Positions 17,382 to 26,470 of a DNA stretch of 64,000 bases are shown here, piece after piece. The first letter of the stretch is position 1. Each line of letters starts with the position of its first letter. The notes beneath the pieces were generated by a model that saw only the letters and a list, made by a program, of their open reading frames with translations, did not search any database and was not told where the DNA came from. The position numbers and the translations under genes are program-made. Source of the stretch: Fretibacter sp964410285 (GTDB lineage Bacteria; Pseudomonadota; Alphaproteobacteria; Caulobacterales; Maricaulaceae); assembly GCA_964410285.1 (NCBI GenBank), contig CAYPFR010000002.1, positions 62,001-126,000 on the forward strand. Reading direction: 5' to 3'.

Positions 17382-20300
17382 TTATGGCTTTGGCTGAGGC
17401 GCGGCTTTTGGGCGGACCGCTTCAATTGTAGAGCGTAGCCCCTCCGGCAAATCATCACGCTGGGGCGTGAAAATGTTGCGTAAAAACCCGGGCGTAAGCG
17501 CCGAGAGCGGGTTAACCGCCACTTGGGCCTCTTTGAGCGGACCTTTGACCGTATAGCTCAGGGCAAAAACACCCTCACCCTTTTTGCCGACGAATATATC
17601 GCCAAGAACCGGAATAGACCCTAATAAGGAGTTGGCGCTATAGGCGGGGACCAAAACGCCGTCGATATCAATAAGAGCTTGATCAAGGGACAATTCCCCG
17701 CTTGCCGTCATGCCAAGCGCCGGGCCAGAGGCTCGCGCCTCGCGTACCGATAATCGCCCGCTATCGAAAGAGAAAGGCACATCAAGATTCTCAAATTTCA
17801 GCCCCGTGCCCCCAAGCGCATCTGCCAGCCCTTGCAAAGAGGCCAGCGATAAAATCGTCGTCATAATTGGGGCATTCACGAGCGTTACGTCTTTAACTGT
17901 CGTCCTTCCCCGCAATGCGCCCTTTACTCCCACTGCGGGGAGGTCCGCATCAATTTGAAGTCGCCCGCCGGTTAGGCTTCTAATACCAAAAAATGCAATC
18001 GCGGCATCGGAAGCATTAGGAATATCTACGATCAATTCGCGCAAATTGTTTTCCTGATCCGTGGTCAAATTCGCGACAAATTCGCCCTTGGGGGTTGCAC
18101 CCTTAAGACGGGCTTGCGTGATGCCCTCACCGTTATGGGCAAAGAGAAAATTTGCGTTCCCAAGAACGTAAGCTTCATTAAGGACAAGCTTGTTTAGCGC
18201 GGCGGTCATCAAAATCGGTACGTCAATCCCCGGGCCCGTGCTGCCCATAGCTTGGTCAACAAAGGGAGAGACATCCAAATAATCACCCGTCACAAAAACA
18301 TCGAAACGGTCTTGATCGGGTCCGGGCTTTATCTGAACGGCCGCGTCAATAAATCCTGTTATCCTGGTTTTGGATAAATGCATATCCAGCAATTTGTAAT
18401 CGGAAGCGATATCTAGCCGGCCCGCCAGTTCAAGACCCGGTGCGCGTAATTCTATATCGCGGAGCTGAAAGCGCCGATCTTTGGTCAGGGACATCACCCC
18501 CGTCATATCGGCGCGGGCGCCCTTGGGCTTACTCCAATAGGGTCCAATGCGCATATCGGTATCCGTTAAGTCTGCGCGAATATCCGAGCGCGCAATAGAA
18601 AGCCCGTCCGCCTGCGCATCTATTGACAAAAGCACATCACCCCCGCCAATAAATTCACGAAGTCCCACGCCAAAGCTATCAAGGACAGATTGATTCATAC
18701 GTCCTTCGACTTTGTATCGTGTGGGTGTTTGGCCATTATCGAATATTTCATTCCACGCCAGATCAGCCTGCCAAGGTCCAATCTGCACAGGTCCCTTAAC
18801 GCTTAGCCCCTCGCGGTTCGCAAACACGATGACATGTCCATCGGTAAGCGCGTGCCTACCCAAGCTAAAGGGGGCAGTGACATCGCTTAATCTACCCGTG
18901 ACCTCGAAATCCACTTGTTCATAGGTGATTTTTTCGCGAAGTGGACGCGTAATTTTAAGCTCAATCTCACCCTCACCCGAAAAATCAGATGGGCTCACCC
19001 CATAAGGCGTGACATATTCGAAGGGCTTCTGATCCAAAAGGCCAATCAGCGTCTTCAAAGGCCCCGAGCCGCCGCCTTCAATTATAAGATCCCCTCCATA
19101 TGGATAAATGCGCGGTATCGTGACCGTTCCCGCGCCGAGCAAGACATCGTCAATCCGTCCGGTTTCTATATCAAAACTGGCTCTATTGCCCCAGACGCGC
19201 CCTCGGCCGATAGCGCCGACGACCGGCGTCATGGTTGAAATATAGCGTAATTGCCCCTCTGCGAGGTCAAAGGTCATTGACAAATTTTCATCCCGTAATG
19301 GCTGCCCCGAAAGCGCGGCCTCATCAAAACTAAGGTCCACCTCAATGTTTGACAGGCGCGCATCAATTATGCTGCGCGCGACCCATCGCCGAGCCCCGCG
19401 CATGGTTTGTCTGGGCCAAATTTCCAAGAGCTGCTTTGGGCTCATTTCGCCGTTTATCCGCCCTTGAGCTGTGACGGACTCCAGCCCGCCTTCGTCGGTT
19501 CGGGTAAGACGCGCGGAAAAAACGGGCGTAAATGTTCCAAAATCTGCCGAAATTTCATCAAATTTGAGGCTCTGTTCGGCCGAGTGCATTTGTCCCCTGA
19601 TCCGCGCCCCGCTTAGGCTAACCGGATCAATTCCTAGCCTCTCCCCCGTCCAGAGAAGGCTAGAGATATTAACGTCAAACTTAGTGTCCTGCTTGAATAC
19701 CCCGCCCGCCGGCGTGCCTATATTCCTGAGCATTGCGGCGCCGCTAAGGCTCAAGGGTTCACTCTCGATCGAGAGGCGCTTGATATTGAGCTGATCGGTT
19801 TCCGGATTGAATGCCGCCGTCAACTTTCCGCTTTGAAAGGCCATGTCCCGATCGCCCCGTCGCCAGCGGCCAGCCCCCGCCTCTGCCGAAACATCAAAGG
19901 CCTCTATACCCGCCCCTTTGCGGGCGATGAGGGACGCTTCAAAGTCTATCGGCGCGTCAATAGGTTTCAATGCAGACAATCGGCCCTTGCGCGGCAAATC
20001 ACGAGACGGGTTAAGCGCGACGCCCTTTAGGTAAACATCAAAGTCTTCGAGATCAGGGCTGATCGAGCCGCCGATATCCAAACCGGCCAGCGGGCCCGCG
20101 CCTTGCCGGTCAGAGGTCAGCGCTGCCTTCCCCTTAAAGCTTATATTCGGCCCATCAATGTCAATCCTCAAAGCCGCGCCCTCAAGGTCGGCATCATAAT
20201 CCGAGAGTGCATCCCGCACAAAAATCGTCGCGTTTACAATATTTACAGATGTCAGCCGCCCTAAATCAAGATCGCGGTCACCGTCATTTTTCTGCCCTCG

Positions 20301-20921
20301 CCAAACAGGACCAAGCTGACCGACCGTCTCAGCCGCGCCAAGTCCGCCGACAAATGCACCTTTTGCGTCACGCACCCAACTCAACCGGCCCCCATCGACG
20401 GCCACGCGAATCGGGTCGATGCGCGCGCGGGCCAAATCGCGAAGCGAGAATTCCGACTCAAGGGCATTGATCTCATTTAAAGGCGCGCCGAGTTTATCAA
20501 CCACGGCAATATCGGCGGCGCGAAAGATGACAGTATTATCCGCCGCCTCCCATGCAAGGCTCATGCCCCCTATCTTCGCCTCATTCCCGTCAAAGGCGCC
20601 AGAAAACCAGCGCGCTGCGTCCCCTTTCATGAAGGACACATCCATTACGCGCTGGGCCAAAAGCATATTGATTGCAGACATCCAAAAAAACGTAAGGCCC
20701 AAAAGGATCGCGGTTAGCTCACCGAGGGACGACAAGAAAAATACGCCCACCAACTTAATGGTCTTCTGCGCCCGCCTTCCAAAAAGCCCGAAGCGGCGGG
20801 GCGATGCCGTGCCGATACCCTCGGCGGGAGCACCGCTGGCTGGGACGGCCTTTGCGCTTTGCGCCTTAGCTACGTCAGGCGCAGCAGAGCTGAACTCCGG
20901 ATTGATAATCTTATTCGTCAT
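17382..20921 (-). CDS. AsmA-like / DUF3971 domain giant envelope protein (YhdP-like)
   Basis: This protein of about 1179 residues has a cytosolic Pro/Ala-rich lead, one transmembrane helix near residues 75-105 and a very long, beta-rich periplasmic part. The layout is that of the AsmA/TamB/YhdP group, bridge-like proteins implicated in moving phospholipids to the outer membrane. The C-terminal AsmA-like part includes ITQARLKGATPKGEF and GGRLQIDADLPAVGVKGAL. It ends in a Pro-rich tail. ATG 20921 (MTNKIINPE) is preferred to the start 18 codons upstream, which lies close to the bcp promoter region. The bcp gene is divergent. Confidence 0.82.
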   Translation of the reverse strand: MTNKIINPEFSSAAPDVAKAQSAKAVPASGAPAEGIGTASPRRFGLFGRRAQKTIKLVGVFFLSSLGELTAILLGLTFFWMSAINMLLAQRVMDVSFMKGDAARWFSGAFDGNEAKIGGMSLAWEAADNTVIFRAADIAVVDKLGAPLNEINALESEFSLRDLARARIDPIRVAVDGGRLSWVRDAKGAFVGGLGAAETVGQLGPVWRGQKNDGDRDLDLGRLTSVNIVNATIFVRDALSDYDADLEGAALRIDIDGPNISFKGKAALTSDRQGAGPLAGLDIGGSISPDLEDFDVYLKGVALNPSRDLPRKGRLSALKPIDAPIDFEASLIARKGAGIEAFDVSAEAGAGRWRRGDRDMAFQSGKLTAAFNPETDQLNIKRLSIESEPLSLSGAAMLRNIGTPAGGVFKQDTKFDVNISSLLWTGERLGIDPVSLSGARIRGQMHSAEQSLKFDEISADFGTFTPVFSARLTRTDEGGLESVTAQGRINGEMSPKQLLEIWPRQTMRGARRWVARSIIDARLSNIEVDLSFDEAALSGQPLRDENLSMTFDLAEGQLRYISTMTPVVGAIGRGRVWGNRASFDIETGRIDDVLLGAGTVTIPRIYPYGGDLIIEGGGSGPLKTLIGLLDQKPFEYVTPYGVSPSDFSGEGEIELKITRPLREKITYEQVDFEVTGRLSDVTAPFSLGRHALTDGHVIVFANREGLSVKGPVQIGPWQADLAWNEIFDNGQTPTRYKVEGRMNQSVLDSFGVGLREFIGGGDVLLSIDAQADGLSIARSDIRADLTDTDMRIGPYWSKPKGARADMTGVMSLTKDRRFQLRDIELRAPGLELAGRLDIASDYKLLDMHLSKTRITGFIDAAVQIKPGPDQDRFDVFVTGDYLDVSPFVDQAMGSTGPGIDVPILMTAALNKLVLNEAYVLGNANFLFAHNGEGITQARLKGATPKGEFVANLTTDQENNLRELIVDIPNASDAAIAFFGIRSLTGGRLQIDADLPAVGVKGALRGRTTVKDVTLVNAPIMTTILSLASLQGLADALGGTGLKFENLDVPFSFDSGRLSVREARASGPALGMTASGELSLDQALIDIDGVLVPAYSANSLLGSIPVLGDIFVGKKGEGVFALSYTVKGPLKEAQVAVNPLSALTPGFLRNIFTPQRDDLPEGLRSTIEAVRPKAAPQPKP

Positions 20922-21001
20922 AAGGCCTTGTGCTCTAAGCGCTGCGAACCTAGAAATCCAGCAAACTGTAAGCAAATTACATTACGGTTAAGGAGACCTA
21001 G

Positions 21002-21475
21002 ATGACACAATTAGCCATAGGCGATAACGCGCCCGACTTTTCCCTCCCCCGCGACGGCGGAGAAACGCTCTCGCTGGATGATTTTCGCGGTCATTATCTT
21101 GTACTTTATTTTTATCCGAAAGATGACACGCCCGGCTGTACGCTGGAGGCGGTAGACTTCAGTGCTAAGAAATCAGCCTTCAATTTGGTCAATGGCCGTA
21201 TTCTGGGCGTTTCCAAGGACACGGTCGCCAAACACGACAAATTTGTCGCCAAACATGATCTCTCAATTCCGCTCATTTCTGATGCCGAAAGCGATCTGTG
21301 CGAACGCTACGGCGTATGGGTTGAGAAAAATATGTATGGCCGAAAATACATGGGCATAGAGCGCGCAACTTTTTTGATCGGGCCAACGGGCAAAATTCTC
21401 GAAATTTGGCGTAAGGTAAGAGCGAAAGGACATGTCGATATTGTCTATGATACCTTAAAATCCCACGCCGAATAA
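21002..21475 (+). CDS. bcp: Peroxiredoxin Bcp (thiol peroxidase)
   Basis: This 157-residue peroxiredoxin of the Bcp/PrxQ group reduces peroxides at the expense of thioredoxin. The peroxidatic cysteine lies in the canonical FYPKDDTPGCTLEAVDF (near residue 46). The partner cysteine common five residues later (CTxxxxxC) is replaced here by A/V/D residues, so it behaves as a one-cysteine form or uses a distant cysteine (SDLCERYG near residue 99). It overlaps the next gene by one base (TAATG), showing translational coupling. Confidence 0.95.
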   Translation: MTQLAIGDNAPDFSLPRDGGETLSLDDFRGHYLVLYFYPKDDTPGCTLEAVDFSAKKSAFNLVNGRILGVSKDTVAKHDKFVAKHDLSIPLISDAESDLCERYGVWVEKNMYGRKYMGIERATFLIGPTGKILEIWRKVRAKGHVDIVYDTLKSHAE

Positions 21476-22305
21476 TGACGTGCGCCCTCACCTTAGCGCG
21501 GGCTGTATTGGCGGCGGGCGATCCGGCCGCTAAAGTCGCAGCAGCGGAGCGTCTCGCGCAGAGCTGGGCCCAAGGCCTGCCAATCAGCAGGAACGAGACC
21601 GCGGCGGCCAGCGCCGCTCTCGCCGACCATCCTGCCCGTCCCCCTTTACCCGCGCTTGTGGCTCCAAATGAGGTGAAGCGCCGCCGGCTTGGCTCCGAGG
21701 CTGGACGCGCGGCCTTGCTCCATGCCGTTGCTCATATCGAATTTAACGCGATTGACCTGGCTGCGGATATGCTCGCCCGCTTTGGGCTTGACCCCCGCAT
21801 AGAGCCCGAAAGACGGCACGAATTTTGCACGGATTGGATTAGCGTTTGCGCCGATGAAGCGCGGCATTTCACGATTATAACCAAGCGGATGGCAGATATG
21901 AACGTCAGTTATGGAGATCTCCCTGCGCATAATGGGCTCTGGGAAGCGGCCTTTGCAACCAAAGATAATTTTGCCGCCCGCCTCGCGATTGCCCCGCTCG
22001 TCCTCGAAGCGCGCGGCCTTGACGTCACGCCCACCATGATTGGTAAATTGGAGGGAAATGGTGACTCAAAAAGCGCTGATGTGTTGCAAATTATTTATGA
22101 CGAGGAAGTGCGTCATGTCGCGATTGGCCGCAAATGGTTCGCGGAGGTCGCAAAACACAACAAAACAACTGAAATCGAGCAATTTCACGCGCTTGTCCAA
22201 AAATATTTCAAAGGGCAGTTGAAACCGCCATTCAACGTGCCAGCCCGCACAAAAGCGAGGCTTCCAAGGCAGTTTTATGAGCCCTTAGCGGTGACAGATT
22301 CTTAA
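21475..22305 (+). CDS. Ferritin-like DUF455 family protein
   Basis: This 276-residue helical protein has diiron-type carboxylate motifs: AHIEFNAIDLAADM, DEARHFTI near residue 127 and DEEVRHVAIG near residue 207. This EXXH-type set is typical of the ferritin-like superfamily, DUF455 group. The true reaction of this group is unknown. The start codon overlaps the bcp stop, so a role in peroxide or iron handling together with Bcp is a fair inference. Confidence 0.82.
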   Translation: MTCALTLARAVLAAGDPAAKVAAAERLAQSWAQGLPISRNETAAASAALADHPARPPLPALVAPNEVKRRRLGSEAGRAALLHAVAHIEFNAIDLAADMLARFGLDPRIEPERRHEFCTDWISVCADEARHFTIITKRMADMNVSYGDLPAHNGLWEAAFATKDNFAARLAIAPLVLEARGLDVTPTMIGKLEGNGDSKSADVLQIIYDEEVRHVAIGRKWFAEVAKHNKTTEIEQFHALVQKYFKGQLKPPFNVPARTKARLPRQFYEPLAVTDS

Positions 22306-22424
22306 ATTTATGAAATTTTGGATAGGTTTACTTGAAAAGATAGGCAAAGGCCGTAAAAGCCTTAAGGTAAATGTTAAGGTTTTGTCTTAGTTTTTTAAAA
22401 CAGAATCACTTACGAGATTGGGGA

Positions 22425-23642
22425 ATGATGTTTAATGATCTAATAGACGAATGCCGCTCGCGGATTCTCCATTATTTTCCTGAACGGCAAATTTACCACC
22501 GAACCGGCGGCGAAGTGCACTATTTTGTGCTGACTACGCGCCTGCAAGTCGGGATTGTTACCGCGCTAACCTTTGTTGCGCTCTGGTGTGCTCTAACAAT
22601 GATTTCTGTGCTCTGGGTGAATAATCCCATGCGTCCCCCTGTTAAGGAAAACAAGCGTATGACAGCGCTCTACGAGCGCCAACTCGAGGATGCTCAAGCC
22701 CGCTATGAAAATGCGCAGCTTGTTATCAATCAACAGCGCGAAGCCTTTGAAAACCAGACCCGTGAATTTGCCGAAGCGCAAAACACGATTACCGAATTTG
22801 TCAAAGGTACAAGCCGGGCAGCCCTGCCCGAGATAACAGAGATGGAATATGCCAGCAGCCGTATCCTGATGGCGCCGACCACTCGTGATGCCTTGCCTCG
22901 CCGTCCGCGCGTGGATATTCGCAAGGAAGCCAGCCTTGACGCCAGTGTCGACATTGACCCGAGCGTTCGCGCCTTGAAGGAAAAGCAAAATGCGATTCTA
23001 GCAGAGGCGGAGTCCGAAACACTTGAGCGCATCGAACGTAATCGCGCAATTTTGAATTCAACCGCTCTTAGCGTCGAGACGATTTTGAAAAATGGCGGCT
23101 TTGGTGAAGGGGGCGTTTTTGTACCACTCGACGATGCAGACACACCTCGGCTCGACGGGGAATTTGGGTCCCGCATTAGCACAATCAAAGCCCGCGTTGC
23201 CGAGGCGTCGGCCCTTGATTACGCCCTAAAATCAGTTCCTTTTGGTGTGCCTGTTGGAACCGACACATACCAGACAAGCGGATATGGCATGCGCAAGGAC
23301 CCGTTTAACAAGCGCCCCGCCTTTCACGGCGGTGTTGATTTTGGAGCCCACCGCCTAGCCCCGATTGTCGCAACCGCGGACGGCGTCGTTAAATTTGTCG
23401 GCCGTAACGGCGGTTATGGGCGGACCGTTGAAATTGACCATGGACATGGCTTCGTAACGCGCTATGCTCATCTTGAGAAAACCTATGTAAAACGCGGCGC
23501 ACGTGTTAAAAAGGGTGAGAAGATAGGCGGAATGGGATCGACTGGGCGTAGTACGGCCACCCATTTGCACTATGAAATATTTTTTCAGGGGCAAGACTAT
23601 GACCCCAATAATTTTTTAAAGGCCGGAAAATATGTTCAGTAA
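22425..23642 (+). CDS. M23 (LytM) family peptidoglycan endopeptidase
   Basis: This protein of about 405 residues has a transmembrane helix near residues 40-65, a coiled coil of about 90 residues (MTALYERQLEDAQARYENA onward) and a C-terminal LytM domain. The zinc ligands and catalytic residues look intact: FHGGVDFGAH and HLHYE near residue 385. It would cut peptide cross-links in the periplasm. Its last 11 bases overlap the bactofilin gene. The pairing resembles LmdC-BacA of Hyphomonas neptunium, where the endopeptidase and the bactofilin cooperate in cell shape. GGGGA lies close to the tandem ATGs at 22425 and 22428. Either may be the start. Confidence 0.9.
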   Translation: MMFNDLIDECRSRILHYFPERQIYHRTGGEVHYFVLTTRLQVGIVTALTFVALWCALTMISVLWVNNPMRPPVKENKRMTALYERQLEDAQARYENAQLVINQQREAFENQTREFAEAQNTITEFVKGTSRAALPEITEMEYASSRILMAPTTRDALPRRPRVDIRKEASLDASVDIDPSVRALKEKQNAILAEAESETLERIERNRAILNSTALSVETILKNGGFGEGGVFVPLDDADTPRLDGEFGSRISTIKARVAEASALDYALKSVPFGVPVGTDTYQTSGYGMRKDPFNKRPAFHGGVDFGAHRLAPIVATADGVVKFVGRNGGYGRTVEIDHGHGFVTRYAHLEKTYVKRGARVKKGEKIGGMGSTGRSTATHLHYEIFFQGQDYDPNNFLKAGKYVQ

Positions 23643-24096
23643 AACAACACCTTCCAAAGCAAATGGAAAAGCGGAAGGCGCCTCCATGGTTGAAACCGCA
23701 GCGGCTGGCTCCAAAAAAGCATCTCCGCGTACTGTGAACTCCGCGCCATCAATCTTTGGCCGGGACATCATTATCACGGGCGACATCAAAACAGATGGCG
23801 AAGTCCAAATTGATGGCCGCTTAGAGGGCAATGTCTCCGCCGCTATCGTCACCGTAGGCGAGCAAGGCGCCGTCAACGGCGTTATCAAGGCTGACCGCGT
23901 GCATGTTCGCGGGAAAGTGACGGGTAAAGTTAATGCGCTCGCTGTGGAACTCTCTGAAACGGCAAATGTACAAGCGGATCTCATCCAAGATGATCTCTCC
24001 ATTGCCAATGGCGCTTATTTCGACGGAAAATGCTCTCGCAAAACGCAGGCTCCGACGCCGATTTCTAAGGGCAAAACAAAAGCCAAATCAGCTTAA
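23632..24096 (+). CDS. Bactofilin cytoskeletal protein
   Basis: This 154-residue polymer-forming protein has a central beta-helix of about 100 residues, built from short repeats (IIITGDIKTDGEVQIDGRL, EGNVSAAIVTVGEQGAV and so on). Disordered ends flank it, the C-terminal one basic. Bactofilins self-assemble without nucleotide and recruit cell-wall enzymes to sites of shape change. It overlaps the M23 endopeptidase gene upstream and is followed by a strong terminator, so the two form a closed operon. Confidence 0.93.
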   Translation: MFSKTTPSKANGKAEGASMVETAAAGSKKASPRTVNSAPSIFGRDIIITGDIKTDGEVQIDGRLEGNVSAAIVTVGEQGAVNGVIKADRVHVRGKVTGKVNALAVELSETANVQADLIQDDLSIANGAYFDGKCSRKTQAPTPISKGKTKAKSA

Positions 24097-24122
24097 AGTC
24101 TTTTACATATCTCAATAATTCA

Positions 24123-24150
24123 AAGCGCCCTTAGCGGGGCGTTTTTTTTT
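24123..24150 (+). terminator. Rho-independent terminator of the M23-bactofilin operon
   Basis: AAGCGCCC (24123-24130) pairs with GGGCGTTT (24137-24144) around a TTAGCG loop. A run of nine T starts at 24142. It lies 27 bases after the bactofilin stop. Confidence 0.85.
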
Positions 24151-24159
24151 GGCCCTAAG

Positions 24160-25284
24160 CTAAAGCGCCTCTGTTCGGTAAAGCCTCACCCGAAGGCCGC
24201 CGTGCGCTATGGGGGCCTCGCCGCTTTTCCAAGGGAGCCTCGTTGCCTGCGCAAGGTGATGATCTGCCGTCACCATGCCCACGCGCCAGCCTTTAAAGCG
24301 CTCCCGCATGACATCCCCAAAGGCACTATAGAGTGCATACAGATCTTTCTTTTTACCCACGCGGGCACCGTAAGGCGGATTAACAATCACTAGGCCCGGC
24401 GGTCCTTTGGGACGGGTAATCATGGACAAAGGCTTTGCCTCAAAATGGCAAACCTCCTCCACCCCAGCGCGGCGAGCATTCTCTTTTGAAAAGCCAATAA
24501 CATTGACGTTCCGATCAGAGCCGTAAAAGCGGTGCGGGCTATCCTGCGGGGTCCATTGGCCTTTAATCTCATCCACAATGACCGGATTAAAGGTCCTTAG
24601 CTTTTCAAAGGCGAAACGGCGCGAACGGCCCGCCAAAATCCCCCGTGATATTTCGGCAGCCTCTATCAGAAAAGTTCCGGAGCCGCACATAGGGTCGAGC
24701 ACGGTTTCCTGCCCGTTATAGCCACAGCCACGCAGCAAGAGCGCCGCCATCGTCTCGCGTATCGGGGCTTTGCCCATGGCTTGTTTATGGCCACGTTTAT
24801 GCAGTCCCTCTCCAGAGCTATCCACGGAAAAGCGTACATTATTATCGTCAATGCGGGCCTTTATCACAATGTCCGCGCTTGGTGCATTGGGCGCAATTGG
24901 CGCGCCCAGTTCCTCGGAAATGGCACGTTCTATGCGTTCTATGGCGGCGCCTGCATGATAAATTTTGCTTTTGCGGTTTGTCACGACTTCGGCTTTGACG
25001 CTATAGGCTGGATTTAGAATATCGCCCCATGGAAATTTACGCGCACGCTTATCTAGCTGTGCTAAATGAAAGGCGCGAAATTCACCGATTCTGACAAGAA
25101 CTTTTGACGGCCCGCGCAAGGTTAGATTTGCCCGCCATACCTCAGGCCAGCCGCCCTGAAAAACAACGCCGCCACCTACGACCTTCGCGCCAGTAAAACC
25201 CGCTTCCACAGCTTCGGCATGCAATAGATTTTCTAGCCCCGGCGGTGCCGAGAGGAAAATTTCAAAATCAGAAACAGAGGTCAA
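24160..25284 (-). CDS. THUMP-domain class I methyltransferase (RlmL/YcbY-like, COG0116)
   Basis: This protein of about 374 residues has an N-terminal THUMP RNA-binding half (FEIFLSAPPGLENLLHAEA, with FRAFHLAQLDKRARKFPW further in) and a C-terminal Rossmann methyltransferase. The SAM motif is LDPMCGSGTFLIEAAEI, and the catalytic motif IV is VIVNPPYGARVG, the NPPY form used for N2-guanine or N6-adenine methylation. The product is probably m2G in 23S rRNA. A TTG at 25284 (LTSVSDFEI) is the likely start, six bases after the prfB stop. The open frame further upstream only overlaps prfB. Confidence 0.88.
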   Translation of the reverse strand: MTSVSDFEIFLSAPPGLENLLHAEAVEAGFTGAKVVGGGVVFQGGWPEVWRANLTLRGPSKVLVRIGEFRAFHLAQLDKRARKFPWGDILNPAYSVKAEVVTNRKSKIYHAGAAIERIERAISEELGAPIAPNAPSADIVIKARIDDNNVRFSVDSSGEGLHKRGHKQAMGKAPIRETMAALLLRGCGYNGQETVLDPMCGSGTFLIEAAEISRGILAGRSRRFAFEKLRTFNPVIVDEIKGQWTPQDSPHRFYGSDRNVNVIGFSKENARRAGVEEVCHFEAKPLSMITRPKGPPGLVIVNPPYGARVGKKKDLYALYSAFGDVMRERFKGWRVGMVTADHHLAQATRLPWKSGEAPIAHGGLRVRLYRTEAL

Positions 25285-25289
25285 CTTTA

Positions 25290-26406
25290 CTAGCTGTCTT
25301 GGGATTCGGCGTCGATGCGCGCGGAAAGCGCCGCCGCCATAAAGTCGTCGAGCTTTCCGTCCAAGACCCCTGCCGTATCGGAAGTCTCTACCCCCGTACG
25401 CAAATCTTTGACAAGTTGGTAGGGCTGCAAGACATAACTGCGGATTTGATGCCCCCATCCGATCTCTGATTTACTGTCGTTTTGCTCCTGCGCGGCCTCT
25501 TCGCGGATTTGCAGCTCCCGCTCATAGAGGCGCGCCCGAAGCATATTCCACGCATTGGCCCGGTTCTTATGCTGGGAGCGATCACTCTGACATTGCACCA
25601 CAATGCCCGTAGGTTCATGAGTAATCCGCACGGCGGAGTCCGTTTTATTGATGTGCTGCCCGCCCGCGCCGGAGGCCCGATAAGTATCAACGCGGCACTC
25701 GCTTTCATTAATGTCTATGTCAATCGTTTCGTCGATTTGCGGATAAACCCAAACAGACCCAAAACTCGTATGGCGACGGGCAGAGCTGTCATAAGGAGAA
25801 ATACGGACCAAGCGATGAACCCCGCTTTCCGTTTTCAACCAGCCATAAGCATTCTCGCCCTTCACTTTGATAGTCGCAGATTTGATGCCGGCCTCATCAC
25901 CGCTTTGCTCTTCCATAACCTCGACTTTATAGCCTGCTGCATGCGCCCAGCGAGAATACATCCGCAGCAGCATTTGCGCCCAGTCTTGCGCCTCTGTTCC
26001 GCCCGCTCCGGGATGGATTTCGACATAGGCGTCATTCACATCAGCTTCGCCAGATAATAGCGCTTGGATTTCAGCCTTCGCGCCCGTCTCGCGCAGCCCT
26101 TCGAGCGCAGCAATGGCTTCGGCGAGCAAACTCTGATCGCCCTCCATTTCGGCAAGCTCAGCTAGCTCTATTGTATCTGCCAGATCGCTCGTCAGCGTAT
26201 TTATGTCATTAAAGGCTCCATCGAGCCGAGCGCGTTCCTGCATCAAGACTTGGGCGCGCTGCGGATCATCCCAAAAATTTTGGGTTTCGGACAGGGCATT
26301 TAGCTCAGCTAGGCGGCGCTCGGCGACATCCCAGTCAAAGACGCCTCCTTAGCAGGCCAATTGATTGCTCTATGGCTGCTTTCATATTTGCAATATCTGC
26401 TCGCAT
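25290..26406 (-). CDS. prfB: Peptide chain release factor 2, with programmed +1 frameshift
   Basis: RF2 ends translation at UGA and UAA codons. The gene starts at ATG 26406 (MRADIANMKAAIEQS) and runs 23 codons to an in-frame TGA at 26337-26335. A +1 shift at CTT TGA C then continues as DWDVAERRLAEL to the stop at 25290, about 371 residues in all. The catalytic GGQ lies in ASGAGGQHINKTDSAV. The stop-codon recognition motif, usually SPF, is SPY here (VRISPYDSSARRHTSF), a variant I recall from other alphaproteobacteria. Reading only the long second frame would give a false short gene from 26246. Confidence 0.95.
26335..26349 (-). promoter_or_regulatory. RF2 autoregulatory +1 frameshift site
   Basis: On the minus strand, AGGAGG (26349-26344) is followed by CGT, then CTT TGA C. 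The Shine-Dalgarno-like element, three-base gap and CTTTGAC slippery stop have exactly the E. coli prfB arrangement (AGGGGG-TAT-CTT-TGA-C). When RF2 is scarce the ribosome pauses at TGA and slips forward, making more RF2. Confidence 0.95.
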
Positions 26407-26470
26407 GTCTGTGTTCTAGCTAAGTTTACTAAGCTGTAAAGAGCCGAATCTCCAGCGGCCCAATTCACGC

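Noticed and set aside
25290..26246. prfB as a truncated gene or pseudogene
   Set aside because: The missing N-terminus is encoded upstream and joined by the classic +1 frameshift site, so the gene is intact.
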